Origin: Mycobacterium sp. IDR2000157661
Lineage (GTDB): Bacteria; Actinomycetota; Actinomycetes; Mycobacteriales; Mycobacteriaceae
Reading direction: 5' to 3'
Length of the DNA stretch: 64,000 nucleotides
Assembly (NCBI RefSeq): GCF_022317005.1
Contig: NZ_CP081006.1
Location: 4,916,652 to 4,980,651, forward strand
A program made the translations under genes and the position numbers. Positions within the stretch are counted from its first letter, which is position 1. Each line of letters begins with the position of its first letter. Of the stretch, positions 26,422-36,966 are shown piece after piece. The notes beneath the pieces were generated by a model, which ran no database searches, was not told the origin of the DNA, and saw nothing but the letters and a program-made list of their open reading frames with translations.

Positions 26422-27597
26422 TCAGACCTCGACGACGACGGCGCCGCCCTGGCCGCCACCCGCGCACATCGCGGCGACACCGATTCCGCCACCTCGCCGC
26501 TGCAGCTCGTACACCAGTGTCGTGACCATCCGCGCCCCCGATGCGGCGATGGGATGGCCTAGGCTGCAACCACTTCCGGAGAAGTTCACCAGTTCCTCGT
26601 CGATGCCGTACTCGCGGCAAGCGGCGATCGGCACGGAGGCGAACGCCTCGTTGATCTCCCACAGCGCCACGTCGGACGGTTTGAGGCCGGCGCGGTCGAG
26701 CACCTTGCCGATCACCTTCACCGCGCCCAGTCCGCAGTCGCGAGGCGGGACGCCCGCTGCGGCCCAGGCCCTCACGGCAGCCATCCGGGTGAGGTTCTCG
26801 GCGGCGGCGTACTCGCTGTCGACGAGGGCGACCGCGGCGGCAGCGTCGTTGGTGCCGCTGCTGTTGCCCGCGGTGATGGAGAAGCCCTCGATCTCCGGGT
26901 GCAGCACCTTGAGGCCGGCCAGCTTCTCGACGGTGGTGTCCCGGCGCGGATGCTCGTCGACGCTGAAGTCGATCACCGAACCGTCGAACTGCTCGACCTT
27001 GAGCGGCACGATCTCGTCGGCGAACTTGCCGGCGTCCTGAGCGGCGACGGCGCGCTGGTGCGACCGCGCCGCCCACGCGTCCATGTCCTCACGGCTGATG
27101 CCCGCCGCCTGGGCGGTGTTCCAGCCGACGGTGATCGACATGTCGCGGCAGGGAGCGTCGGGCGTCTCGACGTGCGTCGGCGGCATCCAGCGCTCCTCGA
27201 ACTTCAGCTCGGGGCCGGGGATGCGCCAGTTCACCAGCGGAGTCATCGACAGCGACTGCACACCACCGGCGATCAGCGCGCGCTCCATCCCGGAGCCGAT
27301 CTGCGCCGCCGCATTGCCGATGGCGGTGAGACTGCCTGCGCAGTGCCGGTTGACCGACTGGCCGGGCACGTCGTGCAGGCCGATGGCGTCGGCCGCATAG
27401 CGGGCGAGATCGCCGCCGCCGTAATGCGATTCGGCGAAGATGATGTCGTCGATGGCCTGCGGGTCGATCCCCGAGCGGCGGATCACCTCGGGCAGGACCG
27501 TGGTGATCAACGTCTCGGGTGGGGTGTTGACCAGCGTGCCCTTGAAGGAACGACCGATCGCGGTCCGGGTTGCACCGACGATGACGGGTTCGCGCAT
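26422..27597 (-). CDS. Thiolase (acetyl-CoA acyltransferase)
   Basis: 391 aa. Nucleophile Cys in SVNRHCAGSLTAIGNAA, the NEAF motif as INEAFASVP, GHPIAASG with the catalytic His, and a final CAGGGQGG with the second Cys: all thiolase residues are present, unlike the thiolase-like protein at 12449. It would cleave a 3-oxoacyl-CoA in the last step of a beta-oxidation round. ATG at 27597 follows GGAG. It is last in the thioesterase, GntR, hydratase, thiolase operon, after a 77-base gap. Confidence 0.92.
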   Translation of the reverse strand: MREPVIVGATRTAIGRSFKGTLVNTPPETLITTVLPEVIRRSGIDPQAIDDIIFAESHYGGGDLARYAADAIGLHDVPGQSVNRHCAGSLTAIGNAAAQIGSGMERALIAGGVQSLSMTPLVNWRIPGPELKFEERWMPPTHVETPDAPCRDMSITVGWNTAQAAGISREDMDAWAARSHQRAVAAQDAGKFADEIVPLKVEQFDGSVIDFSVDEHPRRDTTVEKLAGLKVLHPEIEGFSITAGNSSGTNDAAAAVALVDSEYAAAENLTRMAAVRAWAAAGVPPRDCGLGAVKVIGKVLDRAGLKPSDVALWEINEAFASVPIAACREYGIDEELVNFSGSGCSLGHPIAASGARMVTTLVYELQRRGGGIGVAAMCAGGGQGGAVVVEV

Positions 27598-27674
27598 GTT
27601 CTCCACCTCGGGGTTCGACGTTAGCGACGTTACAAAACTAGCAGGTTGTGTATAGCTTGCGATACCGAGGGCGG

Positions 27675-28544
27675 TCAATCCGGCTCGGGCACGTGGAAAT
27701 GCTCGTCACGCAGCCGGAACGCCTCCTTGGTGCCGTGCTGCGCGCGGGTCTTGACGAAGTTGAACTCACCCTCGGCGAACTGCAGGTTCGTCCCGTAGGC
27801 GTGGAACAGATAACTGGCCACTTCTTCGCCCTGATAGGCCTGGGTCTGCTCGACGAGCCGGAACGCCTCCTTCGCGATCACCACACCGTCGGCGGGCATC
27901 TTCGCCGCCTTCTGGGCCCAGTAGCGCGCCCTCGCCGGGACCTTGCCGGCATCACAGGTGTCGGTGAACACGCCGAGGTGCTCGACCGCGCCCGCCTCGA
28001 TGATGTCTCCGGTCAGCAGCAGTCGTCGCGCCAGTACCGGACCCAGCCGATGGAAGAACATGTGCAGGCTGCCGAGTGCAGGCCCCAGGAACCGGGTCGC
28101 GGGCATACCGATCCTGGTGTCTCGGGCGATCACCGAGATGTCGGTCATCAGCGCCATCTCGAACCCGCCCCCGAGCGCGTACCCGCTGATCTCCCCCACT
28201 GTCACCTTCGGGAACCCCATGAAGTTGTGGTAGAAGCCGAACGATTTGCGGTCGACGGTCAGCCGCCTGCGCTGGCTCGGCCGCTTGTTCCCCTCCTGGC
28301 GGTCGCCGTACCAGCCGTAGGCGTTGTTCATATCCGCCCCGGTGCTGAAAACCCCGTCGGCGCCGCGCAGGAGCACGACGGTGATGTCGTCGTCGTCGGC
28401 GACGACGTCCAGGCAGCGAGCGATCGCATCGCGCATCGCCGCGTCGTAGGAGTTGCGCTGGGCGGGGTTGTTGAACGTGATGGTCGCGATCCGCTGTTCG
28501 CGGTCGACGTCGAACAGCACGCGGTCATCGGCGGTGGCGGTCAT
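27675..28544 (-). CDS. Enoyl-CoA hydratase/isomerase family protein
   Basis: 289 aa crotonase. TITFNNPAQRNSYDAAM, GADGVFSTGADMNNAYGW and EISGYALGGGFEMALMTD carry the oxyanion-hole backbone. The region expected to hold the catalytic Glu reads MPATRFLGPALGS, without an obvious acid, so isomerase or other crotonase chemistry is possible. ATG at 28544 follows GAGGA and is 9 bases after the GntR stop. Confidence 0.87.
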   Translation of the reverse strand: MTATADDRVLFDVDREQRIATITFNNPAQRNSYDAAMRDAIARCLDVVADDDDITVVLLRGADGVFSTGADMNNAYGWYGDRQEGNKRPSQRRRLTVDRKSFGFYHNFMGFPKVTVGEISGYALGGGFEMALMTDISVIARDTRIGMPATRFLGPALGSLHMFFHRLGPVLARRLLLTGDIIEAGAVEHLGVFTDTCDAGKVPARARYWAQKAAKMPADGVVIAKEAFRLVEQTQAYQGEEVASYLFHAYGTNLQFAEGEFNFVKTRAQHGTKEAFRLRDEHFHVPEPD

Positions 28545-28553
28545 CGACTGTCC

Positions 28554-29327
28554 TCACTGCGCATCGGAGATGAGTCTGGCCTCGATGGTCCGGTCGGCGC
28601 CCACGGCCAGCGTGTTGCGCCGCGCGGCCGCGAGATGGTCGGCGGCCAGCCGGACCGCCCTCGCCTCGTTGCCGTCACGGATCGCGTCGAGCAGCCGCTG
28701 GTGATCGCGCAACGCGGCGCGCATCGTCTTGCGGTTGAGCGGGTCGACGGGGTTGTTCTCGTCGGCCCACACCGCGGACTCGTGCGCCGACCAGATCAAC
28801 TCCAGCGAGCCGATCAGCAGGATCATCGGCTCGTTGCCGCACCGCGAGACGATCGCCTCGTGGAAGCGCCTGGCGTTCGGCACATACCGCGCCGGGTCGT
28901 CGAAATGCTCTATCTGCGTGTCGATCTCGTCTTGGAGGTAAGCCACGACCTCGGTCTCTCGATCGGCCCGGGCGGCGCACATGCCCGCGCAGATCGGCTC
29001 GAGATGCAGAAGCGCACCGCTGACGTCGGCCGGTGTCGCCGAGCGCGCCTGCAGCACCATGCTGATCATGTGCGCGGTGCGGTCGGCCGACGGCAGGTGC
29101 ACGATCGCCCCGCCCATGTTGCCGCGCCGCACCGAGATGAGGCCGTCCATCTCGAGCATGTGGATGGCCTCCCGCAGCGCCGGCGGGCTGACGCCGAACT
29201 CGGCGAGCAGACCGTCCTGCGACGGCAGCACGTCGCCCTCCTTGAGGCGTCCGGTCAGGATGTCGTCGCGCAGTCGCGCGGCGATGATCTCGGCGATGCG
29301 CGGCGGCCGGATGCGGACACCGGTCAT
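28554..29327 (-). CDS. GntR family regulator (FadR/FCD subgroup)
   Basis: 257 aa. The winged helix (LRDDILTGRLKEGDVLPSQD, FGVSPPALREAIHMLEMDGL) is followed by an all-helical FCD ligand domain with the D-x-x-x-H / H / H metal-site pattern (NARRFHEAIV, DHQRLLDAI, ADHLAAARR). FCD regulators sense acids or acyl compounds. ATG at 29327 overlaps the thioesterase stop as ATGA. The 24-bp palindrome at 30007-30030 in front of this operon has the TTGT/ACAA core often seen for FadR-type operators and is the likely target, giving autoregulation. Confidence 0.88.
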   Translation of the reverse strand: MTGVRIRPPRIAEIIAARLRDDILTGRLKEGDVLPSQDGLLAEFGVSPPALREAIHMLEMDGLISVRRGNMGGAIVHLPSADRTAHMISMVLQARSATPADVSGALLHLEPICAGMCAARADRETEVVAYLQDEIDTQIEHFDDPARYVPNARRFHEAIVSRCGNEPMILLIGSLELIWSAHESAVWADENNPVDPLNRKTMRAALRDHQRLLDAIRDGNEARAVRLAADHLAAARRNTLAVGADRTIEARLISDAQ

Positions 29328-29977
29328 GCGCTCGGGCCCCGCCGGCCGTAGTCGAAGACCGAGAGCTGCTCGGGCGGCGATGCCGCGGTGGCGAATTCGC
29401 CGATGCACAGCACCTCGTCGCTCGACAGCAGCCGGGCTGTCGACGTCACCCGGCCGTCCTCCTCGACACGGGTCACGTCGAATCGCAACTCGGTGAGGAT
29501 GGGGGTCGGGCGGCGGAACTTCACGCTCAGCGCCCTCGTCTTCCCGGTCCGTCCCGACGCGCAGCTGTGGTGCTGGGTGACGCTATCGAAGAACACGGCG
29601 AGGAAGCCGCCGTTCACCAGGCCGGGCGGCCCCTCGAAGACGACGGGGAACACGACGCGCCCGGCGGCGATGTCGGCATCGAGGCGGTCGAAGGTGTACT
29701 CGGGGAACGCAGGGTTGTAGGCCCCGACATCGAAGGCGTGGTCGAGATACACGCGTTGGGTGGCGGCGGCGTCCGGACCGATCCGTGGAGTGGGGTCGGG
29801 TGCGGCCGCCAGGGCCAATTCGCGCTCCCACGCGGCCATCTGCGTCAGCATCGTGTCCACCGTCGGGTGTTCATGTTCCATCGACAGCAGGAGCCCGCTC
29901 AGCCGGCGGATCGCGCCTGCCGCCGCGACCGTCTGAGGAAGGGGTTGCTCGCCGAATCGGGGCCTGCTGTCGATCAT
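29324..29977 (-). CDS. PaaI-type (hotdog) thioesterase
   Basis: 217 aa. The hotdog core is GPPGLVNGGFLAVFFDSVTQHH (N-GG-x-x-x-x-x-x-D), followed by ALSVKFRRPTPILTELRFDV. The long N-terminal extension of about 90 residues is shared with the thioesterase at 7495. It probably hydrolyses a pathway acyl-CoA to relieve CoA trapping. ATG at 29977 has AAAGG eight bases upstream; extension to 30022 would run into the palindrome. It is first in the operon. Confidence 0.8.
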   Translation of the reverse strand: MIDSRPRFGEQPLPQTVAAAGAIRRLSGLLLSMEHEHPTVDTMLTQMAAWERELALAAAPDPTPRIGPDAAATQRVYLDHAFDVGAYNPAFPEYTFDRLDADIAAGRVVFPVVFEGPPGLVNGGFLAVFFDSVTQHHSCASGRTGKTRALSVKFRRPTPILTELRFDVTRVEEDGRVTSTARLLSSDEVLCIGEFATAASPPEQLSVFDYGRRGPSA

Positions 29978-30006
29978 CGCTTGCCCTTTCACTCGATGAG
30001 GTTTCC

Positions 30007-30030
30007 TTGCTAACTTGTACAAGATAGCAA
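30007..30030. promoter_or_regulatory. 24-bp near-perfect palindrome, probable GntR operator
   Basis: The halves TTGCTAACTTGT and ACAAGATAGCAA are reverse complements except at one pair; the centre is CTTGTACAAG. It lies 29 bases before the thioesterase start and directly abuts island motif copy 7, so two regulators may compete here. The assignment to the GntR protein of the same operon is inference. Confidence 0.65.
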
Positions 30031-30049
30031 TACTGTATGACTAACCGTA
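30031..30049. promoter_or_regulatory. Palindromic operator, island motif copy 7
   Basis: TACTGTAT-GAC-TAACCGTA matches 7 of 8 and 6 of 8 positions. It is located between the thioesterase/GntR/hydratase/thiolase operon and the divergent three-crotonase, three-ligase operon, 25 bases before the latter's first GTG. Confidence 0.58.
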
Positions 30050-30074
30050 TAGCGACAGATCGGCGGAATCAACG

Positions 30075-30881
30075 GTGACCGAAGCGGCCGGCGAGGGCAT
30101 GGTGACGACATCGCGCGAAAGTGCGATCCTGCGCGTCACGCTCGACCGGCCGCACCGTCGAAATGCGCTCAGCCACCGCATGGTTGACGACCTGGTGGCA
30201 GCACTGACCGACGCCGCCACCGACGACTCACTGCGCGCCGTCCATATCCGCGGCGCCGGCGCCGACTTCTGCACGGGAGCGGACTGGGTGGCCACTAACG
30301 TCACGGGACAACGCCCGCGCACCGGCGATCTGGTCCGCCGTATCCCTCACACCGCGAACCGGGTCGTCGAGCTGGTGCACACGATGCAGCTGCCGGTGGT
30401 GTGCAGCGTGCGCGGGTGGGCGGTCGGGCTGGGCTGCAATCTGGCACTGGCCGCCGACTTCGCGGTCGCCACCGACGACGCGCTGTTCTGGGAGCCGTTC
30501 GTCGGCCGCGGTTTCAGCCCGGACTCGGGAGCGACGTGGCTGCTGCCGAGACTCGTCGGTCCGGCCCGCGCCCGTCGCATGCTGGTGCTCGGCGAGAAGG
30601 TGAGCGGCGCCGACGCGGCCGACTGGGGGCTGATCCACCAGGCGGTGCCCGGCTCCGAACTCGACGCGGTCAGCGACGAACTCGTCGACCGGCTCGCCGC
30701 CGGGCCGACGGCCGCGATCGGCCTGACCAAGCAGGGCCTCCACTACGCCCAGCACGCCTCGCTTGCGCAGGCGATGACACAGGAACTGTTCAACGTCGAG
30801 CTGTCTTGCCGGACAACCGATTTCAGAGAGGGACTGGCGGCGTTTCGGAAGAAGCGCCCGCCGGAGTTCACCGGACGCTGA
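30075..30881 (+). CDS. Enoyl-CoA hydratase/isomerase family protein
   Basis: 268 aa crotonase. VTLDRPHRRNALSHRM, GAGADFCTGADW and SVRGWAVGLGCNLALAADF are the diagnostic strands, and GRGFSPDSGATWLLPRLVG has the acid (D) in the second catalytic position seen in isomerase-type members. GTG at 30075 has a weak GGCGGA upstream; ATG at 30099 is an alternative. It is the first of six genes in one plus-strand operon. Confidence 0.87.
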   Translation: MTEAAGEGMVTTSRESAILRVTLDRPHRRNALSHRMVDDLVAALTDAATDDSLRAVHIRGAGADFCTGADWVATNVTGQRPRTGDLVRRIPHTANRVVELVHTMQLPVVCSVRGWAVGLGCNLALAADFAVATDDALFWEPFVGRGFSPDSGATWLLPRLVGPARARRMLVLGEKVSGADAADWGLIHQAVPGSELDAVSDELVDRLAAGPTAAIGLTKQGLHYAQHASLAQAMTQELFNVELSCRTTDFREGLAAFRKKRPPEFTGR

Positions 30882-30896
30882 TTCAGGGAAGCAACG

Positions 30897-31700
30897 ATGA
30901 CATTCGACGACATCATCTACGCGGTCGACGGGCACAAGGCGACCATCACGCTGAACCGGCCCGGCGCGCTCAATGCGCTGAGCCCGAACATGATCTCCGA
31001 ACTGCGCGCCGCCTACCACGAGGCCGAGAACAACGACGACATCTGGATCGTCATCGTCACCGGGACCGGTCGCGCCTTCTGCACCGGAGCCGACGTCGGC
31101 GAGATCCCCGAGGACGGCCGGGTGATCTACGAGCGGCCCTACCTGACCACCTATGACCAGTGGGAGGCCCCGCAGGAGGGCACGCCGCCGTTTCGCCGGA
31201 TGGCCAAGCCGGTGCTCACGGCAGTCAACGGACTGTGCTGCGGCGCCGGCCTGGATTGGATCACCACCGGTGACATCGCGATCGCCTCGGACAAGGCCAC
31301 CTTCTTCGATCCGCACGTCAGCATCGGCCTGGTGGCGGGCCGCGAGATGGTCCGGCTGGCCCGAGTGCTCCCCCGCAACATCGCGCTGCGCATGGCGCTG
31401 ATGGGCAAGCACGAACGAATGAGCGCCGAGCGGGCCTACGAGCTCGGCATGATCAGCGAGGTCGTCGAGCACGACCGGCTGCTCGAACGCGCCCACGAGA
31501 TCGCCGACATCGTCAACTCGAATGCGCCGCTGGCTGTGCGGGGCACCCGGCTGGCCGTCCACAAGACCCTCGACCTGCCGCTGCACGAAGCCGAGATCCT
31601 CGCCGAGACATTCCGCGAGCGCGTGGTGCGCACCGACGACGCCCGAGAGGGCCCGAAGGCGTTCATGGAGAAACGCGCACCGAACTGGCGGTGCCGATGA
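30897..31700 (+). CDS. Enoyl-CoA hydratase/isomerase family protein
   Basis: 267 aa crotonase. TITLNRPGALNALSPNMIS, GTGRAFCTGADVGEIP and AVNGLCCGAGLDWITTGD form the CoA site. Its sixth-helix region FFDPHVSIGLVAGREMVRL matches the next gene (FFDSHVSAGLVCALEPVGL), so the two may be old duplicates. ATG at 30897 has AGGGAAG upstream. Its stop overlaps the next ATG (ATGA). Confidence 0.88.
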   Translation: MTFDDIIYAVDGHKATITLNRPGALNALSPNMISELRAAYHEAENNDDIWIVIVTGTGRAFCTGADVGEIPEDGRVIYERPYLTTYDQWEAPQEGTPPFRRMAKPVLTAVNGLCCGAGLDWITTGDIAIASDKATFFDPHVSIGLVAGREMVRLARVLPRNIALRMALMGKHERMSAERAYELGMISEVVEHDRLLERAHEIADIVNSNAPLAVRGTRLAVHKTLDLPLHEAEILAETFRERVVRTDDAREGPKAFMEKRAPNWRCR

Positions 31701-32482
31701 CCGGCTTCGAGACGATTCGACTCGACGTCGATCCCGTCGATCGCGTCGCCGCGATCACGCTGAACCGCCCGGACCGGCTCAACGCGTTCGACCGCACCAT
31801 GTGCGGGGAGATGGCGGAGGCGTGGCGCAGGGTCAGGCTCGACGACTCGGTCAATGCGATCGTGCTGCGCGCCGCCGGTGATCGTGCGTTCAGCGCGGGC
31901 CTGGACGTCAAGACGGCGTTCGGCCAGCCCGACAACGTCTGGCACCACGAGGATCCGGGCGAGTACCTGAGCCCGAAGTGGCAGAAGATGTGGAAGCCGG
32001 TGGTGTGCGCGGTGCAGGGCATCTGCACGGCCGGGGCGTTCTACTTCCTCAACGAATCCGACGTCGTGATCTGCTCGCAGGACGCCACGTTCTTCGACTC
32101 GCACGTCAGCGCCGGCCTGGTGTGCGCTCTGGAGCCGGTCGGGCTGATGCGCCGGGTGGGCCTCGGCGAGACGCTGCGGATCGCGTTGATGGGCAACGAC
32201 GAACGGGTGAGCGCGCAGACGGCACTTCGCATCGGCCTGGTGTCGGAGGTCGTCGAGGCGGATCGCCTCTGGCTGCGCGCACACGAGATCGCAACGGCCA
32301 TCGCCGCGAAGCCCCCGTCGGCGACACAGGGCACTGTGAAGGCGATCTGGGAGTCGCTGGAGAAGCCGTACCGCGCGGCCATGGAGCAGAACCTGATCTA
32401 CACCCGGCTCGGCAACCCGCTGGGACAGGCCGAACTGGCGGCCCGACCCGCCGATCCGACGAAGTCTCCGAGGATTCGCTGA
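31697..32482 (+). CDS. Enoyl-CoA hydratase/isomerase family protein
   Basis: 261 aa crotonase, overlapping its neighbours on both sides (ATGA upstream, TGATG downstream). ITLNRPDRLNAFDRTM, AAGDRAFSAGLDVKTAFG and AVQGICTAGAFYFLNESD replace the usual second glycine-rich loop with an aromatic-rich version (GAFYFL), so the acyl pocket should differ from its neighbours. Confidence 0.87.
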   Translation: MTGFETIRLDVDPVDRVAAITLNRPDRLNAFDRTMCGEMAEAWRRVRLDDSVNAIVLRAAGDRAFSAGLDVKTAFGQPDNVWHHEDPGEYLSPKWQKMWKPVVCAVQGICTAGAFYFLNESDVVICSQDATFFDSHVSAGLVCALEPVGLMRRVGLGETLRIALMGNDERVSAQTALRIGLVSEVVEADRLWLRAHEIATAIAAKPPSATQGTVKAIWESLEKPYRAAMEQNLIYTRLGNPLGQAELAARPADPTKSPRIR

Positions 32483-33922
32483 TGCGGGGTCATCCGCTAA
32501 GCACGCACATCGCCGACGTCCTGGCCCTGGACCCCTCGGCACGGGCGATCGAGTACGACGGAGCGTGGTGCAGTTGGGGTGAGGTCAATGCGCTCGCCAG
32601 GCGGATCGCGTCGTTCGCGCCGGCCGGCCGGCGGGTCGGGATGCTGCTGCGCAACCGCCCCGCGCACGTGGCGGGCCTGCTGGGCGTGCTGGTGGGCGGC
32701 GGCACCGCCGTGGTCATCAACCCGACCCGCGGGGACGACCGCGTGCGCGCCGACATCGACGCACTGCGCCTGCCGCTGATCATCGGCCGGCACGCCGATC
32801 TCGCCCGACTCGTGTCCACAACCGACACCACCACCGTGGCGCTGGACGGCTTCACAACCCCCATCACGGCCGCCGACCTGCCGGGCGCCGCCGACGGGCC
32901 CGCGGACATAGCGGTGCGGATGCTCACCAGCGGCACCACTGGACCACCCAAGCGGATCGATCTGACCTACGACATGCTGGCGTACAGCGTGGTCGGGCCT
33001 GCGTTCGAAACGGCGTCCCCACCGCGAACTCTGCGGCGTGGCGTCGCGATCGTCAATGCGCCTCTGGTGCATATCGGTGGAGTGTTCCGCGTCCTGCAAT
33101 CCGTCTGTGCGGGCAGGTCGTTCGCGTTGCTCGATCGCTTCGAGTTGGACCGGTGGGCCGACGCCGTGCGCAGGCACAAGCCGGCGGCCGTCTCCCTGGT
33201 GCCTGCCGCCCTGCGCGCGGTGCTGCACTCCGATCTGACCCGCGACGACCTCGCCGGCGTCCGGGCCGTCACCTGCGGCACTGCGCCGTTGTCCGCCGAC
33301 GACGCCGACGCGTTCACCGGCAAGTTCGGTATCCCGGTCCTGACCTCCTACGCGGCAACCGAATTCGGCGGTGGTGTCGCCGGCTGGACGCTGGCCGACT
33401 ACCGTGACCACTGGCACGACAAGCGCGGCAGTGTCGGTCGAGCCAGCCCCGGCGCGCACCTGCGCGTCGTCGACGACGACGGCGATCCGCTGAAACCCGG
33501 CGAGGTCGGCCTGCTGGAGGTCAGGCCCGGACAACTGGGCGCCGACGCGGAGTGGATGCGCACGACCGACCTGGCCCGCATCGACACGGACGGGTTCATC
33601 TGGATCGTGGGCCGCGCCGACCAGGCGATCATTCGCGGCGGGTTCAAGGTGATGCCCGACGACGTGCGCGCCGCGCTGGAGAGCCACCCGGCCGTCCGGG
33701 ACGCCGCCGTGGTCGGAAGCCGTGACGCTCGGCTCGGGGAAGTCCCTGTCGCCATGGTCGAGCCCCGCCGGCCCGTCGAGTCGCCACAGCTGATCGACTA
33801 TCTGCGAAGCAGGTTGGCTCCGTATGAGATTCCGACCCATATAGCGATCGTTGACCACCTGCCACGCACCCCGTCTGGCAAGCCGGACCTGGCGGCCGTG
33901 CGACGATTCTTCACCGGCGACC

Positions 33923-33930
<8 letters not shown>
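32482..33930 (+). CDS. Acyl-CoA synthetase (AMP-binding), short form
   Basis: 482 aa. The P-loop is TSGTTGPPKRIDL (the usual PKG is PKR), the adenine motif is SYAATEFGGGVAG, and the C-terminal Lys is in RTPSGKPDLAAVR. It is shorter than the other ligases here because the first subdomain is reduced. ATG at 32482 shares one base with the preceding stop. It is the first of three adjacent ligases that differ strongly from each other. Confidence 0.85.
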
Positions 33931-35423
<1,493 letters not shown>

Positions 35424-35431
<8 letters not shown>

Positions 35432-36920
35432 CACCATCGACGCGCTGATCCGGCGCCGGGCGGCCGACGACGGCGCCAAAGCCGCCGTGATCGATCCGGC
35501 CGCGCGCCTCACCTATGCGCAACTCGACCTCAGCACAAGAGAACTCGCCGCGGGATTGGTCGCGACCGGAGTCAGCAAGGGCACCCGGGTCGGGCTCGTC
35601 ATGCCCAACGGCGTCGAGTGGGTCCTGATCGCCACGGCGCTGTCCCGCATCGGGGCGGTGCTGGTGCCACTGAGCACGCTGCTGCAGCCGCCGGAACTGG
35701 CAGCCCAGTTGCGGATGGCCTCGGTGCAATTCCTCATCGCCGTCGAAGAGTTCCGCGGGCACCGGTACCTCGGCGACGTCGCGAGCTGGCGTTCGAAACT
35801 GCCTGCACTTCAAGAGGTCTGGCGCGCCGATGCGTTCACGCCGGCCGCCGACACCGCTGTGGTCGACGCGCTCGCTGCCACCGTCACGCCGAGCGACACG
35901 CTCGCCATCATGTTCACCTCCGGAAGCTGCGGCCCGCCGAAGGGCGTCATCCACTCGCACGGTAACGCGCTGGGTGCGGTGCGGTCCGGGCTGCGGGCCC
36001 GCTGCGTCGACGCCGACACCCGCCTGTACCTGCCGATGCCGTTCTTCTGGGTGGGCGGTTTCGGCAGCGGCATCCTGTCGGCGCTGCTGGCCGGGGCCAC
36101 CCTGGTGACCGAACCGGCGCCGCGTCCGGAAGCGACGCTGCGGCTGCTCGAACGCGAGCGGGTCACGCTGTTTCGCGGATGGCCCGACCAGGCGGAGGCG
36201 TTGGCTCGGGTATCGACGTCGGCGGGTGCGGATCTGTCGACGCTGCGGCCCGGCAGCCTGGATGCGCTGTTGCCCGACGACGTGCGTCCGGCGCCCGGTG
36301 CTCGGGCGAAGCTGTTCGGCATGACCGAATCATTCGGCCCCTACTGCGGATTCCCGGCCGACACCGACATGCCGCGGCAGGCGTGGGGCAGTTGCGGCCA
36401 GCCGTTCGACGGTATGGAAGTGCGGATCGTCGACCTCGACGGCGGAGCACGGGTGGCGTCGGGGACCATCGGCGAGATCCAGATCCGCGGGCCGCACGTC
36501 ATGCGCGGGATATGCAGGCGCAGCCGCGAGGACGTGTTCACTCCCGACGGCTACTACCCCACGGGCGATCTCGGCCACCTCGACGACGACGGGTTCCTGT
36601 TCTACCACGGCCGCAGCGACGACATGTTCAAGGTGAGTGGCGCGACGGTCTACCCCAGCGAGGTCGAACAGGCGCTGCGGTCGATCCACGGGGTGCGGGC
36701 CGCGTTCGTCACCGATGTGGATGGGTCGGTCGGCGCCGTGGTGATCGCCGACCGTCCCATCGACGAGTTGCGTGACGAGGCCCGCAAACGGTTGAGCGCG
36801 TTCAAGGTGCCGACGGTGTGGGCGGCCGCCGGCTCCGACGACGACATCCCGCGCAAAGCGACCGGAAAGGTCGACGTGCCCCGCCTGCGGGAAATGCTGG
36901 ACGCTGCGCGACGAATGTAA
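35424..36920 (+). CDS. Acyl-CoA synthetase (AMP-binding)
   Basis: 498 aa, a paralogue of the ligase before it (both have PFFWVGGF and the CRRSRED/YKRSREE segment near the hinge). P-loop FTSGSCGPPKGVIHSH carries Cys for the usual second Thr. The adenine motif is LFGMTESFGPYCG, and the end has KATGKVDVPRLREML with the catalytic Lys. ATG at 35424 overlaps the preceding stop by 8 bases. It is last in the operon; its final codons form one arm of the inverted repeat at 36912-36966. Confidence 0.88.
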
Positions 36921-36966
36921 CCTCATGGCGCTGTTCGGGCGGATCACCGCCGTGGCGTTACATTCG
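36912..36966. terminator. Nested inverted repeat between convergent ligase and GntR genes
   Basis: CGAATGTAAC (36912-36921) and GTTACATTCG (36957-36966) are exact reverse complements and include the last codons of both genes. The loop holds a second hairpin, GGCGG-ATCA-CCGCC at 36938-36951. This would work as a bidirectional terminator, although it lacks a T-run. Confidence 0.5.

Noticed and set aside
27598..27674. Possible operator between hydratase and thiolase (CTAGCAGGTTGTGTATAGC)
   Set aside because: It resembles the 24-bp GntR site only in fragments, with no consistent symmetry.
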